From Lachnospiraceae bacterium (lineage in GTDB: Bacteria > Bacillota > Clostridia > Lachnospirales > Lachnospiraceae): 61,515 nt of DNA. Below are positions 34,926 through 43,915 of the stretch, in pieces; within the stretch, counting starts at the first letter, position 1; every line of letters starts with the position of its first letter. The DNA lies in the NCBI GenBank assembly GCA_017469945.1, contig JAFUFI010000033.1:1-61515 (forward strand). Reading direction: 5' to 3'. Below the pieces are notes generated by a model. The model was not told the DNA's origin. It worked only from the letters and a program-made list of their open reading frames with translations, and did not search any database. The position numbers and the translations under genes were made by a program.

Positions 34926-37214
34926 TTACAAAATACTGACGGCTATTTCCTCGTATTTTGCGATTCTTTCCGAGCTATTTGCCATATTGACTTTCAATTT
35001 GCCCTCTTTTGATACTTCAAACTCGTATAAATCGTACTCTCCGTCAAGGTAGGAATAATCCTCGCCGTTGTCCCGATAGTGAGTAGCCTTACCGCCCTCG
35101 GGAGTAGCTAGAAGCGTAAGTTTCTTAAACTCTTTCTCACCGACATAAGCCATATCCTCGTAAGTAGGGATTACGCTTCCGGCCTTTATAAATACAGGCA
35201 GGTAATCAAGAGGAGCCTCCTCAAGGATATATCGGCCGCCGGAAATCTTCTCACCGTCTGTGAGTCTGTACCAGTCTCCCTTAGGAAGATAAACTTTTTT
35301 AACTCTCTCGCCGGCTGCCACTACAGGTGCAACAAGGATCGAATCTCCAACCATATACTCGTCATTCAGGTTAAAGGTATTTTCGTCATCCTCGTAGTTC
35401 ATTACGAGAGGACGCATAACCGGTAATCCTGTTTTTTGTTCCTCGTACATAAGATCATAAATATAAGGCAGGAATCTGTAGTGGAGCTTTACATACTTCC
35501 TGTAAATATCAACTACTTCGTCCCCAAAAAGCCAGGGCTCCTGACGTATACTTCCATTAGCGGAGTGGTTTCTGAAAAACGTAGCAAAGCTTGCCGCTTC
35601 TATCCATCTTGCAAGAAGCTCCGGAGTAGTATCCGCTCCGAATCCTCCGATATCAACACCGCAAATAGAATATCCGCACATTCCCAGAGTGCAAAGCTGA
35701 GGTATCATCATGGCAAGATGGCTCCACAGGCTTTGGTTATCTCCCGTCCAGACAGCGGCATATTTTTGCGTTCCGGAGTAGGACGCTCTTGTTATAACCA
35801 ATGGTCTTTTCTTTGTATGCTCCTTCATAGCCTCGTAGGTGGCTTTGGCCATAAAGTGGCCGTAAACGTTATGAAGCTCTCTGTGGGTAGTCTTTCTGTC
35901 TTCATCATGTCCCACAACCTCCTCGGGAAGAGGTCCCTTAAAGCTTGCGGGCTCATTCATATCATTCCAGATTGCCGCTACGCCCATATCGGTGAGATCG
36001 TTTACATGTTTTCCCCACCAGTATCTTACTTCTTCTCTTCCGAAATCAGGATAATTGGCTTCTCCGGGCCAGACCTCATTTACGTAATCTTCGGTATCCT
36101 CTGCGTTTCTAAAGAAGTAACCGTTCTTGGTACCCTCTTCGTACATGAAATATCCCTCTTCACGCTTCGTACCGGGATCGATTATTACAACAGGTTTAAA
36201 GCCTTTCGCCTTAAGTTCTTTAAAAAGCTCACCGGGCTTTCCGTAGTCTTTTTCATTCCAGGTAAAGACGCGGTATCCGTCCATATAATCGATGTCGTAC
36301 TGAACAGATTCACAGGGGATGTCAAGCTCGCGGAACTTCTCCGCAACCTCCCTTATGTCTTTTGCGGAAGAATACCCCCATCTGCACTGATGATATCCGA
36401 GAGTCCAAAGCTGAGGCAGAGGCGTAACTCCTGTAAGTAAAGTATAGTTTCCGACAACCGATTTGATATTTCCGCCGCCGATAAAATACAGATCAAGGTT
36501 TCCGTCATCAGCCGTGTAAGCTATATATTCCGCGTTCTCCTTTGCAAGATCAAAGTATCCGTGGAAGGTATTGTCGTAGAAAAGTCCATAGGTATACTCC
36601 TTTCCTTTACAGATAAGAAAAGGGATGGATTTGTATAGTGAACGATATTGCTCATTATGGGCAGAAGGGTCGTCGGTATTCCAGTTTTCATACTCGTAGC
36701 TTCTCTTATCAAGAAGACCCATCTTGTCCCCAAGGCCGTATAAGGAATCGTTTTTTCCTATACATCTGACATCCGAAACCGGCTTATCAAGCACGGTATC
36801 AGCGACGGTATGTCCCTCGGCCTCAAGAAGCTCCTTCTCCCAGATTCCCACAGTTTTGATCGGTACTCGTTCCCCTTCAAACTGCGCAGATATCAGTCTT
36901 CCCGCGGCGTCGTAAAAGTCCACGCTTCCGCCGTCTTTAACTACTGCTTTAAGGCATGATGTTTTAATCTCAATCGACCTTCTACCGTCTTTAGTACTTC
37001 CTTCTGAAGTATCAAAATTACAGCCTTTACTAAGGACGCGCTCTAAGTCATCCCTTTCAATAGCCTTTGACCTGTGGTCATCACTCCATATAGGAACAAA
37101 AACGTTAATGATCTCATCGGTAAGAACGGTTACTTCCATCCGTCCCTTTTCAAATTCGACCGCTATCTTTCTGCCTTCTGCCTTGTAGTTTTTTATCTTT
37201 CCGTAGTCTCGCAT
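34926..37214 (-). CDS. Glycoside hydrolase family 31 (alpha-glucosidase/alpha-xylosidase)
   Basis: A retaining glycosidase that releases alpha-linked sugars from oligosaccharide ends. The 762-residue protein has the GH31 N-terminal beta-sandwich, a barrel with 'VQYDIDYMDGYRVFTWN', the nucleophile Asp in 'IWNDMNEPASF' (about residue 416), 'RPLVITRASYSGTQKYAAVWTGDN' region with the sugar-binding Arg, and the 'FFRNHSANGSIRQEPW' signature, then C-terminal beta domains. No signal peptide is present, so it is cytoplasmic and acts on imported saccharides. A palindromic operator lies about 70 bases upstream. Whether it prefers glucose or xylose at the -1 site cannot be decided by eye. Confidence 0.93.
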   Translation of the reverse strand: MRDYGKIKNYKAEGRKIAVEFEKGRMEVTVLTDEIINVFVPIWSDDHRSKAIERDDLERVLSKGCNFDTSEGSTKDGRRSIEIKTSCLKAVVKDGGSVDFYDAAGRLISAQFEGERVPIKTVGIWEKELLEAEGHTVADTVLDKPVSDVRCIGKNDSLYGLGDKMGLLDKRSYEYENWNTDDPSAHNEQYRSLYKSIPFLICKGKEYTYGLFYDNTFHGYFDLAKENAEYIAYTADDGNLDLYFIGGGNIKSVVGNYTLLTGVTPLPQLWTLGYHQCRWGYSSAKDIREVAEKFRELDIPCESVQYDIDYMDGYRVFTWNEKDYGKPGELFKELKAKGFKPVVIIDPGTKREEGYFMYEEGTKNGYFFRNAEDTEDYVNEVWPGEANYPDFGREEVRYWWGKHVNDLTDMGVAAIWNDMNEPASFKGPLPEEVVGHDEDRKTTHRELHNVYGHFMAKATYEAMKEHTKKRPLVITRASYSGTQKYAAVWTGDNQSLWSHLAMMIPQLCTLGMCGYSICGVDIGGFGADTTPELLARWIEAASFATFFRNHSANGSIRQEPWLFGDEVVDIYRKYVKLHYRFLPYIYDLMYEEQKTGLPVMRPLVMNYEDDENTFNLNDEYMVGDSILVAPVVAAGERVKKVYLPKGDWYRLTDGEKISGGRYILEEAPLDYLPVFIKAGSVIPTYEDMAYVGEKEFKKLTLLATPEGGKATHYRDNGEDYSYLDGEYDLYEFEVSKEGKLKVNMANSSERIAKYEEIAVSIL

Positions 37215-37281
37215 TGGTCCTCCTTTGCTTCTCCCCCGAAACTTCCTTATTTTAGGTCAGTATAGCACATTTAACTCTTTT

Positions 37282-37295
37282 GGAAAACGTTTTCG
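37282..37295. promoter_or_regulatory. Palindromic operator, cre- or LacI-type
   Basis: A perfect 12-base palindrome (GAAAACGTTTTC, 37283-37294) with CG at the centre lies between the divergent GH31 and D-LDH genes, 70 bases upstream of GH31. It resembles the catabolite-response element bound by CcpA with phospho-HPr/Crh, or another LacI-family site. Motif match only. Confidence 0.5.
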
Positions 37296-37408
37296 GTTAA
37301 ATCTCTCACTTTTTTTATAAAATTCATTGCTGTATACTTTTTGTGACGCTTATTTGTCAGTATAAAGATTTGATCAACTATTAATTCATGTACAGGCAGG
37401 AAAAGAAT

Positions 37409-38377
37409 ATGAAAATCGCAGCATACAACTACAGAGATTTTGACGAAGCTTTTTACTTTGAGAAATTCGGAAAACAGTACGAAGTTGAGATCGTACCCAT
37501 CAGGGAAGCCCAAACAGTAGAAAATGCATCTCTCGCAAAAGGCTGCGACGGTGTATCGATCATCACCCAGCCCGCCACAGAAGAGATAATCTCTGCCTGG
37601 AAAGAGGCGGGAGTAAAGCATATATCAACCCGAACCATCGGTTACGACCATATAGACCTTGAAGCTGCAAAAAAGTATGGAGTCAAAGTCAGCAACGTGA
37701 CCTACTCAACAGGTTCAGTAGCCGATTATACCGTCATGCTCATATTGATGTCTTTAAGAAGAATGAAATCTATCATCAAGCGCGCCGAAGGAATGGACTA
37801 TTCCCTTCCCGGTAATATCGGCCGTGAAATTAAAGACCTAACCGTTGGTGTTGTGGGAACAGGTAAGATTGGTACCCATGTTATCAAAAATTTAAGCGGT
37901 TTCGGATGTAAGATACTTGCATATGACCCCTACGAAAATCCCGAAGCTGCTTCTTACGCTGATTATGTTTCTCTTGATGAACTTTTTGCAAGTTCCGATG
38001 TGATCACATTCCACACTCCCGCAACCGAGAGCAGCTTCCATATGGTAAATAAAGACTCTATGGAAAAGATGAAGGACGGAGTCGTAATAGTCAATACAGC
38101 CCGTGGCAGTATAATCGATACTCCGGCTTTTCTTGACGCCCTTGAATCCGGCAAGATCGGAGCCGCCGCTTTAGACGTAATAGAAAACGAGCTCGGCATC
38201 TTTTACGGAGATTATAAGTATAAAAATATAGCACACCGGGAAATGTCCATTTTAAAGGACCTTCCCAATGTACTTATGCTTCCTCATATGGCATTCTATA
38301 CCGAGAACGCCATATCCGATATGGTAGAACACTCTATCGTTCACATACTGGAAAACGACGGAAATGTTGTTTCGTAA
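37409..38377 (+). CDS. D-lactate dehydrogenase family D-2-hydroxyacid dehydrogenase
   Basis: The enzyme interconverts pyruvate and D-lactate (or a related 2-oxoacid) with NADH, recycling NAD in fermentation. Rossmann motif 'GVVGTGKIGTHVI' with 'AYDPY' (Asp for NAD preference), catalytic Arg in 'VNTARGSIID', Glu in 'LDVIENE' and His in 'LMLPHMAFYT' are all present. The 322-residue size fits LdhA/VanH-type enzymes. I start at the ATG at 37409, after AGGAAAAG; an ATG seven codons upstream lacks a site. No vanA- or vanX-like gene is nearby, so a fermentation role is more likely than resistance. A terminator follows at 38435. Confidence 0.9.
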   Translation: MKIAAYNYRDFDEAFYFEKFGKQYEVEIVPIREAQTVENASLAKGCDGVSIITQPATEEIISAWKEAGVKHISTRTIGYDHIDLEAAKKYGVKVSNVTYSTGSVADYTVMLILMSLRRMKSIIKRAEGMDYSLPGNIGREIKDLTVGVVGTGKIGTHVIKNLSGFGCKILAYDPYENPEAASYADYVSLDELFASSDVITFHTPATESSFHMVNKDSMEKMKDGVVIVNTARGSIIDTPAFLDALESGKIGAAALDVIENELGIFYGDYKYKNIAHREMSILKDLPNVLMLPHMAFYTENAISDMVEHSIVHILENDGNVVS

Positions 38378-38434
38378 GAAAATCAGCAATTAACCGGTAA
38401 TAAAGATTTTAGCGATGCCTGCCGCAATGTGCAC

Positions 38435-38475
38435 AAAAAAGGATGGCAGATTATTTCTCTGCCATCCCTTTTATT
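38435..38475. terminator. Bidirectional terminator between D-LDH and the small unknown gene
   Basis: Arms 38441-38450 and 38458-38467 pair perfectly, with A6 on one side and TTTTATTTTT on the other, so it serves both converging genes. Confidence 0.85.
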
Positions 38476-38779
38476 TTTGGTAAGTATAGTCTTTCATCTT
38501 GAGATAGAACTCTGAAGGGATACCGGCTTTTGTATAACCAACGGTTCTAACCCTAACATTTCTTGTTTCATCGTTTTTTACAGTTGCTCTGCTGAGCGCC
38601 TGCTCAAAACTTCCGCTTTTTCTTTCCCCGGATTGTTCGCGATTGTAATCGCCACGGTTTCCGCCTCTGCCGTCTTCATTTGTCCTCTTGAGAAGAGAAG
38701 CTGCGGTTATTGCTTCTACTTTGTAAAGATTTTGTCCTCCATATACTGCAATGCTACCTCCCTGCCATCCTTGGCTCAT
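38471..38779 (-). CDS. Small protein of unknown function
   Basis: I do not recognise this 102-residue protein. It has no membrane helix or signal peptide, is rich in Gly, Ser, Arg and Gln in the middle, and ends with a charged and aromatic segment ('AGIPSEFYLKMKDYTYQK'). The codon use looks like that of the neighbours. The ATG at 38779 has no classic ribosome site; instead, a tiny five-codon frame ends at TGA overlapping this ATG (ATGA), and an AGGA lies in the loop of a 9-bp hairpin (38795-38816) further up. The frame is open further upstream but offers only an ATT. It ends in a shared bidirectional terminator. A regulated small protein is possible. Confidence 0.65.
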   Translation of the reverse strand: MSQGWQGGSIAVYGGQNLYKVEAITAASLLKRTNEDGRGGNRGDYNREQSGERKSGSFEQALSRATVKNDETRNVRVRTVGYTKAGIPSEFYLKMKDYTYQK

Positions 38780-38794
38780 TCCGGTGCTGCCATA

Positions 38795-38816
38795 GATTGT
38801 AAATCCTTTTACAATC
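38795..38816 (-). promoter_or_regulatory. Hairpin with AGGA in its loop upstream of the small gene
   Basis: On the minus strand a perfect 9-base stem (38795-38803 with 38808-38816) presents AGGA as the four-base loop. A five-codon frame begins ten bases later and ends at the ATG of the 102-residue gene. This may be a translation-control element. Confidence 0.45.
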
Positions 38817-38892
38817 CTTGTTTCTTACTCTATATATCGGTAACCGGAATAAAAACTATAAGCTTTTTGCAGACTTTACAAAAGTTTAAGAT

Positions 38893-39552
38893 TTACTCCC
38901 CAAGCCCGTCCATAACTGCGATGTATACGGATGAGATCCATAAAGCGTAGAGGGCTCCGGCGATAATATCCGTAAGCCAGTGCACACCGGAGATAAGTCT
39001 TCCGCAAAAACCTGCTGCCATTACTACTATAGCAGCAATTTTAAGCGCGGTTAAAAGCTTTTTCCTGTCGGCAAGTATCCTGTTCCAGGCAAAAACAGCA
39101 GTACAAAGAATGGCACATATCACAAGTACGTGGCTGGAAGGGAAGGAGCTCTCAAGTTCCGTTTCCCCGGGAAGAAGTACCGGGCGATAATTGATCGCCA
39201 CTTTGTCAAAAAGAACATAGATCACCGCGATAACAACATATACCCCTGCCAGTCCAAGTATAGGCTTATCTACCTTTAAAAGGCTCTTTCTTCTGATCAG
39301 CTGAATAAGCCCGATAACAGCAAACGAAGCTGCAACAAGTATTGCTATTCCCATAAAAATATCTGTAACCTTATCCAGGATAAGATTCGTTCCGATCGCA
39401 TCTCTAAATGAACCGTTAAGAGACGAGAAGCCGACCCAGGTTCCGTCCGGACCAATCGGCGCTCTGTCCACCTTCCAAACAAGTACGGTGTAAAGGATGG
39501 TAATAAGTGTAAGCACTATTGCTGTAATTAAGCTTGTTTTTTTCTTTTCCAT
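38893..39552 (-). CDS. PAP2-family phosphatase
   Basis: A membrane phosphatase of the PAP2 type that can act on phosphatidic acid, diacylglycerol pyrophosphate or undecaprenyl pyrophosphate. It has five or six membrane helices and the three catalytic motifs 'KVAINYRPVL' (motif 1, a short form of KxxxxxxRP), 'PSSH' (motif 2) and 'GRLISGVHWLTDI' (motif 3 with the SRxxxxxHxxxD pattern). The 219-residue length is normal. It lies between the small unknown gene and a 180-base divergent gap before pepF. Substrate preference is not visible. Confidence 0.9.
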   Translation of the reverse strand: MEKKKTSLITAIVLTLITILYTVLVWKVDRAPIGPDGTWVGFSSLNGSFRDAIGTNLILDKVTDIFMGIAILVAASFAVIGLIQLIRRKSLLKVDKPILGLAGVYVVIAVIYVLFDKVAINYRPVLLPGETELESSFPSSHVLVICAILCTAVFAWNRILADRKKLLTALKIAAIVVMAAGFCGRLISGVHWLTDIIAGALYALWISSVYIAVMDGLGE

Positions 39553-39732
39553 AAAATCCTCTTTCCTATTTCGAATTTACTTTTCGTTTTATTGCTAATA
39601 TTTTCTCACTAGGTGCATAATGCGTCAAGATTATAATATTTTCAGACTCTTTTAATTGAAATTACATCTTCCGTAATATACAATGCTACTTGTAGTGCAA
39701 AACTATAATATATCTACGAAGGGATTACATAT

Positions 39733-41526
39733 ATGGAACAGAAATTACCTAAAAGATCGGAAGTTCCCGTAGAGCTTACATGGAACCTTGCCGACATCTA
39801 TGCAAATGAAAATGATTGGGAAGCAGATCTCAAGAAAGTCTTAAGTCTTGCTGATGAGTTCTCGCTTCTTAGCGGAAAGTTTACCGCTGACGCAAAATCT
39901 TTCTTAGCAGCCTGGGATCTGTACGAAAAGTTCCTGCTTATCGGATATCGCGTTGCGGAATACGCTGCCCGCTATGCCGACCAGAATACCGCCGACAGCC
40001 ATGGTCAGGAGCTCCGCGGAAAAGCTATGTCCACTATGGCGCAGGTTGAAGAAAAGACTGCATTTTTTACTCCGGAAGTACTTGCTTTAGGCGCCGATAC
40101 TCTTGCCGGTTTCTACAAGGAAGAGCCCGGACTTAAAAAGTACGAAGTTTCCATCAATGAAATCATTCGTACCAAAGACCATGTTCTTTCAAAAGAGATG
40201 GAAGAACTCATCGCTTATGCTTCAGAGCTTTCCGATTCACCGCAGCACGGAGCCAGTATGCTCAGAGATGCTGACCTCAAATTCCCTGTCGTTAAAAACG
40301 AAAAGGGAGAAGATGTTCAGCTGACCAATGGCCGCTTTGTTCCTCTTCAGATGTCATTAAACCGTGAAGTTCGCAAGGAATCCTTTGAAAAGTTTTACGA
40401 AAGATATAAGGAGTTCGGAAACACCTGGGCTGCTCTCTACGACGGAGAAGTAAAGCAGCGCCGTTTCCACGCTAAGGCTCGTCATTACAACTCAACATTC
40501 GAAGCCGCTGTTGACGGAAATAACGTTTCCCCCGAAGTTTGCGACAATCTTATCGAGAGCGTACATCGCGGATTCGACAAGATGCACCGCTACGTAAGAC
40601 TTCGCAAGAAGCTTCTCGGCGTAGACGAACTTCATATGTATGATGTTTACGCACCAATGGTTGCCGACTACGACGCTAAGGTTACTTATGAAGAGGCAAA
40701 GGAGCTTTCACTTAAAGCACTTGCTCCTTTAGGCGAAGACTATCTTGAGATCGTAAAGCGCGCTTACGCTGAGCGCTGGATCGATGTTGTTGAGAACGAA
40801 GGAAAGCGCGGTGGTGCTTACTCTGCAGGATGCTACGGCGTACACCCTTATATGCTTCTCAATTACAACAATACTCTCGACGATGTATTTACTCTTGTAC
40901 ACGAGATGGGCCATTCAATGCACACCTGGTATTCCGAGAAGAACCAGACCTTCCTTAACTCTCAGTACAAGATCTTCGTAGCTGAAGTTGCCTCTACAAC
41001 CAACGAGATCCTTCTCCTTGAGTATATGCTTAAAAACGCTACCGATAAATCCGAGAAGGCATACCTTATAAACCATTATCTCGAGAGTTTCAAGAGCACT
41101 TTATATCGTCAGACTATGTTTGAGGAATTTGAGCGCAAGACAAATAAGATGGCAGAGGATGGAACTCCTCTTACCTTTGAGACTCTTTCTGATGTTTACT
41201 ACAACTTAAATAAAGAATATTTCGGAGAGGATATGGTTTCAGATCCCCTTATTGCGTACGAGTGGTGCAGAATCCCCCACTTCTATTACAATTTCTACGT
41301 ATATCAGTACGCAACAAGCTTCTCCGCCGCTGTCGCTATCGCGCATCGTATCCTTGAAGAGGGCACTCCGGCAGTTGAGCAGTACAAGAAGTTCCTTTCA
41401 AGCGGATGTACCGAAGATCCTGTCAGCCTCTTAAAGATCGCAGGCATCGATTTCTCTACCGGAAAGCCCGTAGATGAAGCTCTTGAAGTATTCGAAAAAG
41501 CTATCGAGGAGATGGAGAACCTGTAA
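39733..41526 (+). CDS. pepF: Oligoendopeptidase F
   Basis: A cytoplasmic zinc peptidase of the M3 family that cuts peptides of about 7-20 residues. The 597-residue protein has a helical N-terminal domain and the catalytic 'LVHEMGHSMH' with the HExxH motif near residue 393, followed by the third ligand Glu in 'EVASTTNEILL', and a conserved C-terminal 'YQYATSFSAAVAIA' segment. Length is typical. It is transcribed alone and ends two bases before the convergent YczE-type gene. Confidence 0.95.
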   Translation: MEQKLPKRSEVPVELTWNLADIYANENDWEADLKKVLSLADEFSLLSGKFTADAKSFLAAWDLYEKFLLIGYRVAEYAARYADQNTADSHGQELRGKAMSTMAQVEEKTAFFTPEVLALGADTLAGFYKEEPGLKKYEVSINEIIRTKDHVLSKEMEELIAYASELSDSPQHGASMLRDADLKFPVVKNEKGEDVQLTNGRFVPLQMSLNREVRKESFEKFYERYKEFGNTWAALYDGEVKQRRFHAKARHYNSTFEAAVDGNNVSPEVCDNLIESVHRGFDKMHRYVRLRKKLLGVDELHMYDVYAPMVADYDAKVTYEEAKELSLKALAPLGEDYLEIVKRAYAERWIDVVENEGKRGGAYSAGCYGVHPYMLLNYNNTLDDVFTLVHEMGHSMHTWYSEKNQTFLNSQYKIFVAEVASTTNEILLLEYMLKNATDKSEKAYLINHYLESFKSTLYRQTMFEEFERKTNKMAEDGTPLTFETLSDVYYNLNKEYFGEDMVSDPLIAYEWCRIPHFYYNFYVYQYATSFSAAVAIAHRILEEGTPAVEQYKKFLSSGCTEDPVSLLKIAGIDFSTGKPVDEALEVFEKAIEEMENL

Positions 41527-41528
41527 TA

Positions 41529-42233
41529 TCAGGCTCTCTTTCCTCTAAAATGGTATCTGACACGGCGGCCTATAACGCCAAATGAACTGATAAAGTTTTG
41601 ATGGTTGATCTTAGTAGCATCAAAGTGCAGGGTAAAGAATGCAAGCTGCATGATAGGCCCCTGGAGCGCAGCGCAAAGAATTGTGCCTATTCCTACCGGG
41701 CCGCCAAGCAGATATCCAATAAGAGTAGCAGTACCTAAAATCGCGATTCCGATCACGCCGATAGGTACCTTGGCTGCTCTTTTTTTAATGCCTACAAGCA
41801 AGGTGTCTCTGGGGCCGCAGCCTAAAGAAGCCTTCATATAAAAGAGCTGGGTATATCCGATAATAAACATCCCTAAAATCAAAAGAGCAATTTTACCGAC
41901 AAGAGTGTCAGGAGTCTTAAGCAGATTCATATAGTTAAAAAAGTCTACCGACTTTCCAACTACTATAGCGTCTATCATCATCGCAAATCCTATTGGCTCT
42001 CTAAGTATGATATCGATAATAAGGATTGTAACGGATACCGCTATTGAAGCTGTACCATAGAGTATTCCAAATGTCTTTGACAGTCCGAGATTAAATACGT
42101 CCCAGGGCGCTGCTCCGATTCCCGCAAGCATCGTCAGATATATTCCGAATCCGTTTATAAATAAAGAAACCGCCGCTATTACTGCATTTACTGCGATTGC
42201 TCTTATTGTTTGATTTGATGATAATTTTTCCAT
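41529..42233 (-). CDS. YczE/YitT-like integral membrane protein
   Basis: A 234-residue membrane protein with about five or six helices and two internal 'G(x)GAAPWDVF' / 'SLGCGPRDTLL' motifs. Together they show the duplicated half-repeat typical of YczE proteins. Function is unknown. It resembles the protein at 14060-14770 in plan and motif, but the two are not close copies. It faces pepF in a convergent arrangement with a two-base gap and no visible terminator. Confidence 0.8.
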   Translation of the reverse strand: MEKLSSNQTIRAIAVNAVIAAVSLFINGFGIYLTMLAGIGAAPWDVFNLGLSKTFGILYGTASIAVSVTILIIDIILREPIGFAMMIDAIVVGKSVDFFNYMNLLKTPDTLVGKIALLILGMFIIGYTQLFYMKASLGCGPRDTLLVGIKKRAAKVPIGVIGIAILGTATLIGYLLGGPVGIGTILCAALQGPIMQLAFFTLHFDATKINHQNFISSFGVIGRRVRYHFRGKRA

Positions 42234-42333
42234 AGCATTTCACATTATACATTTTTCCAAAAAAATGTTAAAGTATAAAATAGTAAATTCACTTGTAATG
42301 AAGAATAAATAAGTATAAAATAGAAATGTTTTT

Positions 42334-42363
42334 TTGATGGATAGAATTGCTTGTTTATAGAAT
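42334..42363 (+). promoter_or_regulatory. Possible promoter of the DUF1846 gene
   Basis: TTGATG, an 18-base spacer and TAGAAT lie about 17 bases before the start codon, which is close. Weak match. Confidence 0.35.
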
Positions 42364-42379
42364 ATAAGGAGATACTAAA

Positions 42380-43867
42380 ATGACAGGTAAAATCGGTTTC
42401 GACAACGACAAATACTTAAAACTTCAATCCGAAAAGATAAAAGAAAGAATCGGTGCTTTCGGCGGCAAGCTTTATCTTGAGTTCGGCGGAAAACTCTTCG
42501 ATGACTACCACGCGTCCCGCGTTCTTCCCGGTTTTAAGCCTGACAGTAAGATTACAATGCTCACTCAGCTTAAAGATGAGGCAGAGATCGTAATCGTAAT
42601 TTCCGCACAGGATATTGAAAAGAATAAAGTTCGTGCCGATCTCGGAATTACCTATGACGTAGATGTACTCAGACTTATCGACGCATTCAGAAGTTACGGT
42701 CTTTACGTTGGCAGCGTTTGCCTTACACATTTTTCAAACCAGGCAACCGCTATAGCGTACCAGAAAAAACTTGAATCCTTAGGTCTAAAGGTTTACCGCC
42801 ACTATCGTATTGAAGGATATCCTTCAAATATTCCTCTCATCATCAGCGACGAGGGATACGGAAAGAACGAATACATCGAGACTACAAGACCTCTTGTTGT
42901 AATTACTGCTCCCGGACCCGGAAGCGGTAAGATGGCAACCTGTCTTTCACAGATCTATCATGAGTACAAGCGCGGGATCAAAGCCGGCTACGCTAAGTAC
43001 GAGACCTTCCCTATCTGGAATCTCCCTCTTAAGCATCCCGTAAACCTTGCTTACGAGGCCGCAACCGCAGATCTTAACGACGTAAATATGATCGACCCCT
43101 TCCATTTGGAAGCTTACGGCGAAACAACCATCAACTATAACCGTGATGTTGAGGTATTCCCCGTTCTTAACGCGATGTTTGAAAAGATTATGGGTGAATC
43201 ACCTTACAAGTCTCCTACTGACATGGGTGTCAACATGGCGGGCTTCGGTATCGTAGATGACGATGTATGTAAGGAGGCAAGCTGCCAGGAAATCATCCGC
43301 AGATACTTCAATACACTTTGCCAGAAGCGCAAGGGTGTTGCCGACAACGATCAGGTACTTAAGATTGAGCTTCTTATGAAGCAGGCAGGTATTACCGTAG
43401 ATGACAGACCTGTCGTTTCAAGTGCAAGAGTTAAAGCTGAGACTACCGGTGAACCCGCTGCCGCAATGCAGCTTCCCGACGGACGCATTGTTACAGGAAA
43501 GACTACTCCTCTTCTCGGAGCCTCTTCCGCCATGCTTCTTAATGCTCTTAAAACATTAGCGGGAATTGATGACTCTGTAGAGCTTATCGCTCCCACAGCT
43601 ATTGAGCCCATCCAGGACCTCAAAGTAGGACATCTCGGTAGCAAGAACCCCCGTCTCCACACCGACGAGGTCCTCATCGCACTTTCAATCTGCGCCGCTA
43701 CTGACGAGAAGGCAGAGCTTGCAATGCAGCAGATTCAAAACCTCAAGGGATGTGAGGTCCACTCAAGCGTTATCCTCTCCCCTGTAGATACCGGCATCTT
43801 TAGAAAGCTTGGTGTAAATCTTACCTGCGAGCCCGTATACCAGAGCAACAATCTGTACCACAGATAA
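42380..43867 (+). CDS. DUF1846 family protein
   Basis: A conserved cytoplasmic protein of 495 residues. It is recognisable by the start '[18 protein letters not shown]', a P-loop-like '[15 protein letters not shown]' near 178-192, and the C-terminal '[21 protein letters not shown]'. The family is widespread in firmicutes, is fused or linked to nothing constant, and lacks a proven biochemical role; the P-loop suggests nucleotide binding. The ATG has AAGGAG before it. It is followed 48 bases later by the GtrII-like membrane gene on the same strand, with no terminator between. Confidence 0.9.
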   Translation: MTGKIGFDNDKYLKLQSEKIKERIGAFGGKLYLEFGGKLFDDYHASRVLPGFKPDSKITMLTQLKDEAEIVIVISAQDIEKNKVRADLGITYDVDVLRLIDAFRSYGLYVGSVCLTHFSNQATAIAYQKKLESLGLKVYRHYRIEGYPSNIPLIISDEGYGKNEYIETTRPLVVITAPGPGSGKMATCLSQIYHEYKRGIKAGYAKYETFPIWNLPLKHPVNLAYEAATADLNDVNMIDPFHLEAYGETTINYNRDVEVFPVLNAMFEKIMGESPYKSPTDMGVNMAGFGIVDDDVCKEASCQEIIRRYFNTLCQKRKGVADNDQVLKIELLMKQAGITVDDRPVVSSARVKAETTGEPAAAMQLPDGRIVTGKTTPLLGASSAMLLNALKTLAGIDDSVELIAPTAIEPIQDLKVGHLGSKNPRLHTDEVLIALSICAATDEKAELAMQQIQNLKGCEVHSSVILSPVDTGIFRKLGVNLTCEPVYQSNNLYHR

Positions 43868-43915
43868 TCATTTAAATATATACCGGATAATTCTATATGC
43901 CAGGAGGATCGTTCC

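Noticed and set aside
35436..36440. A 334-codon open frame on the + strand inside the GH31 gene
   Set aside because: It is antisense to a complete GH31 gene with all catalytic motifs and has no ribosome site or family match.
37409..38377. VanH-type vancomycin-resistance dehydrogenase
   Set aside because: No D-Ala-D-Lac ligase or VanX-like gene lies nearby; a fermentation enzyme is simpler.
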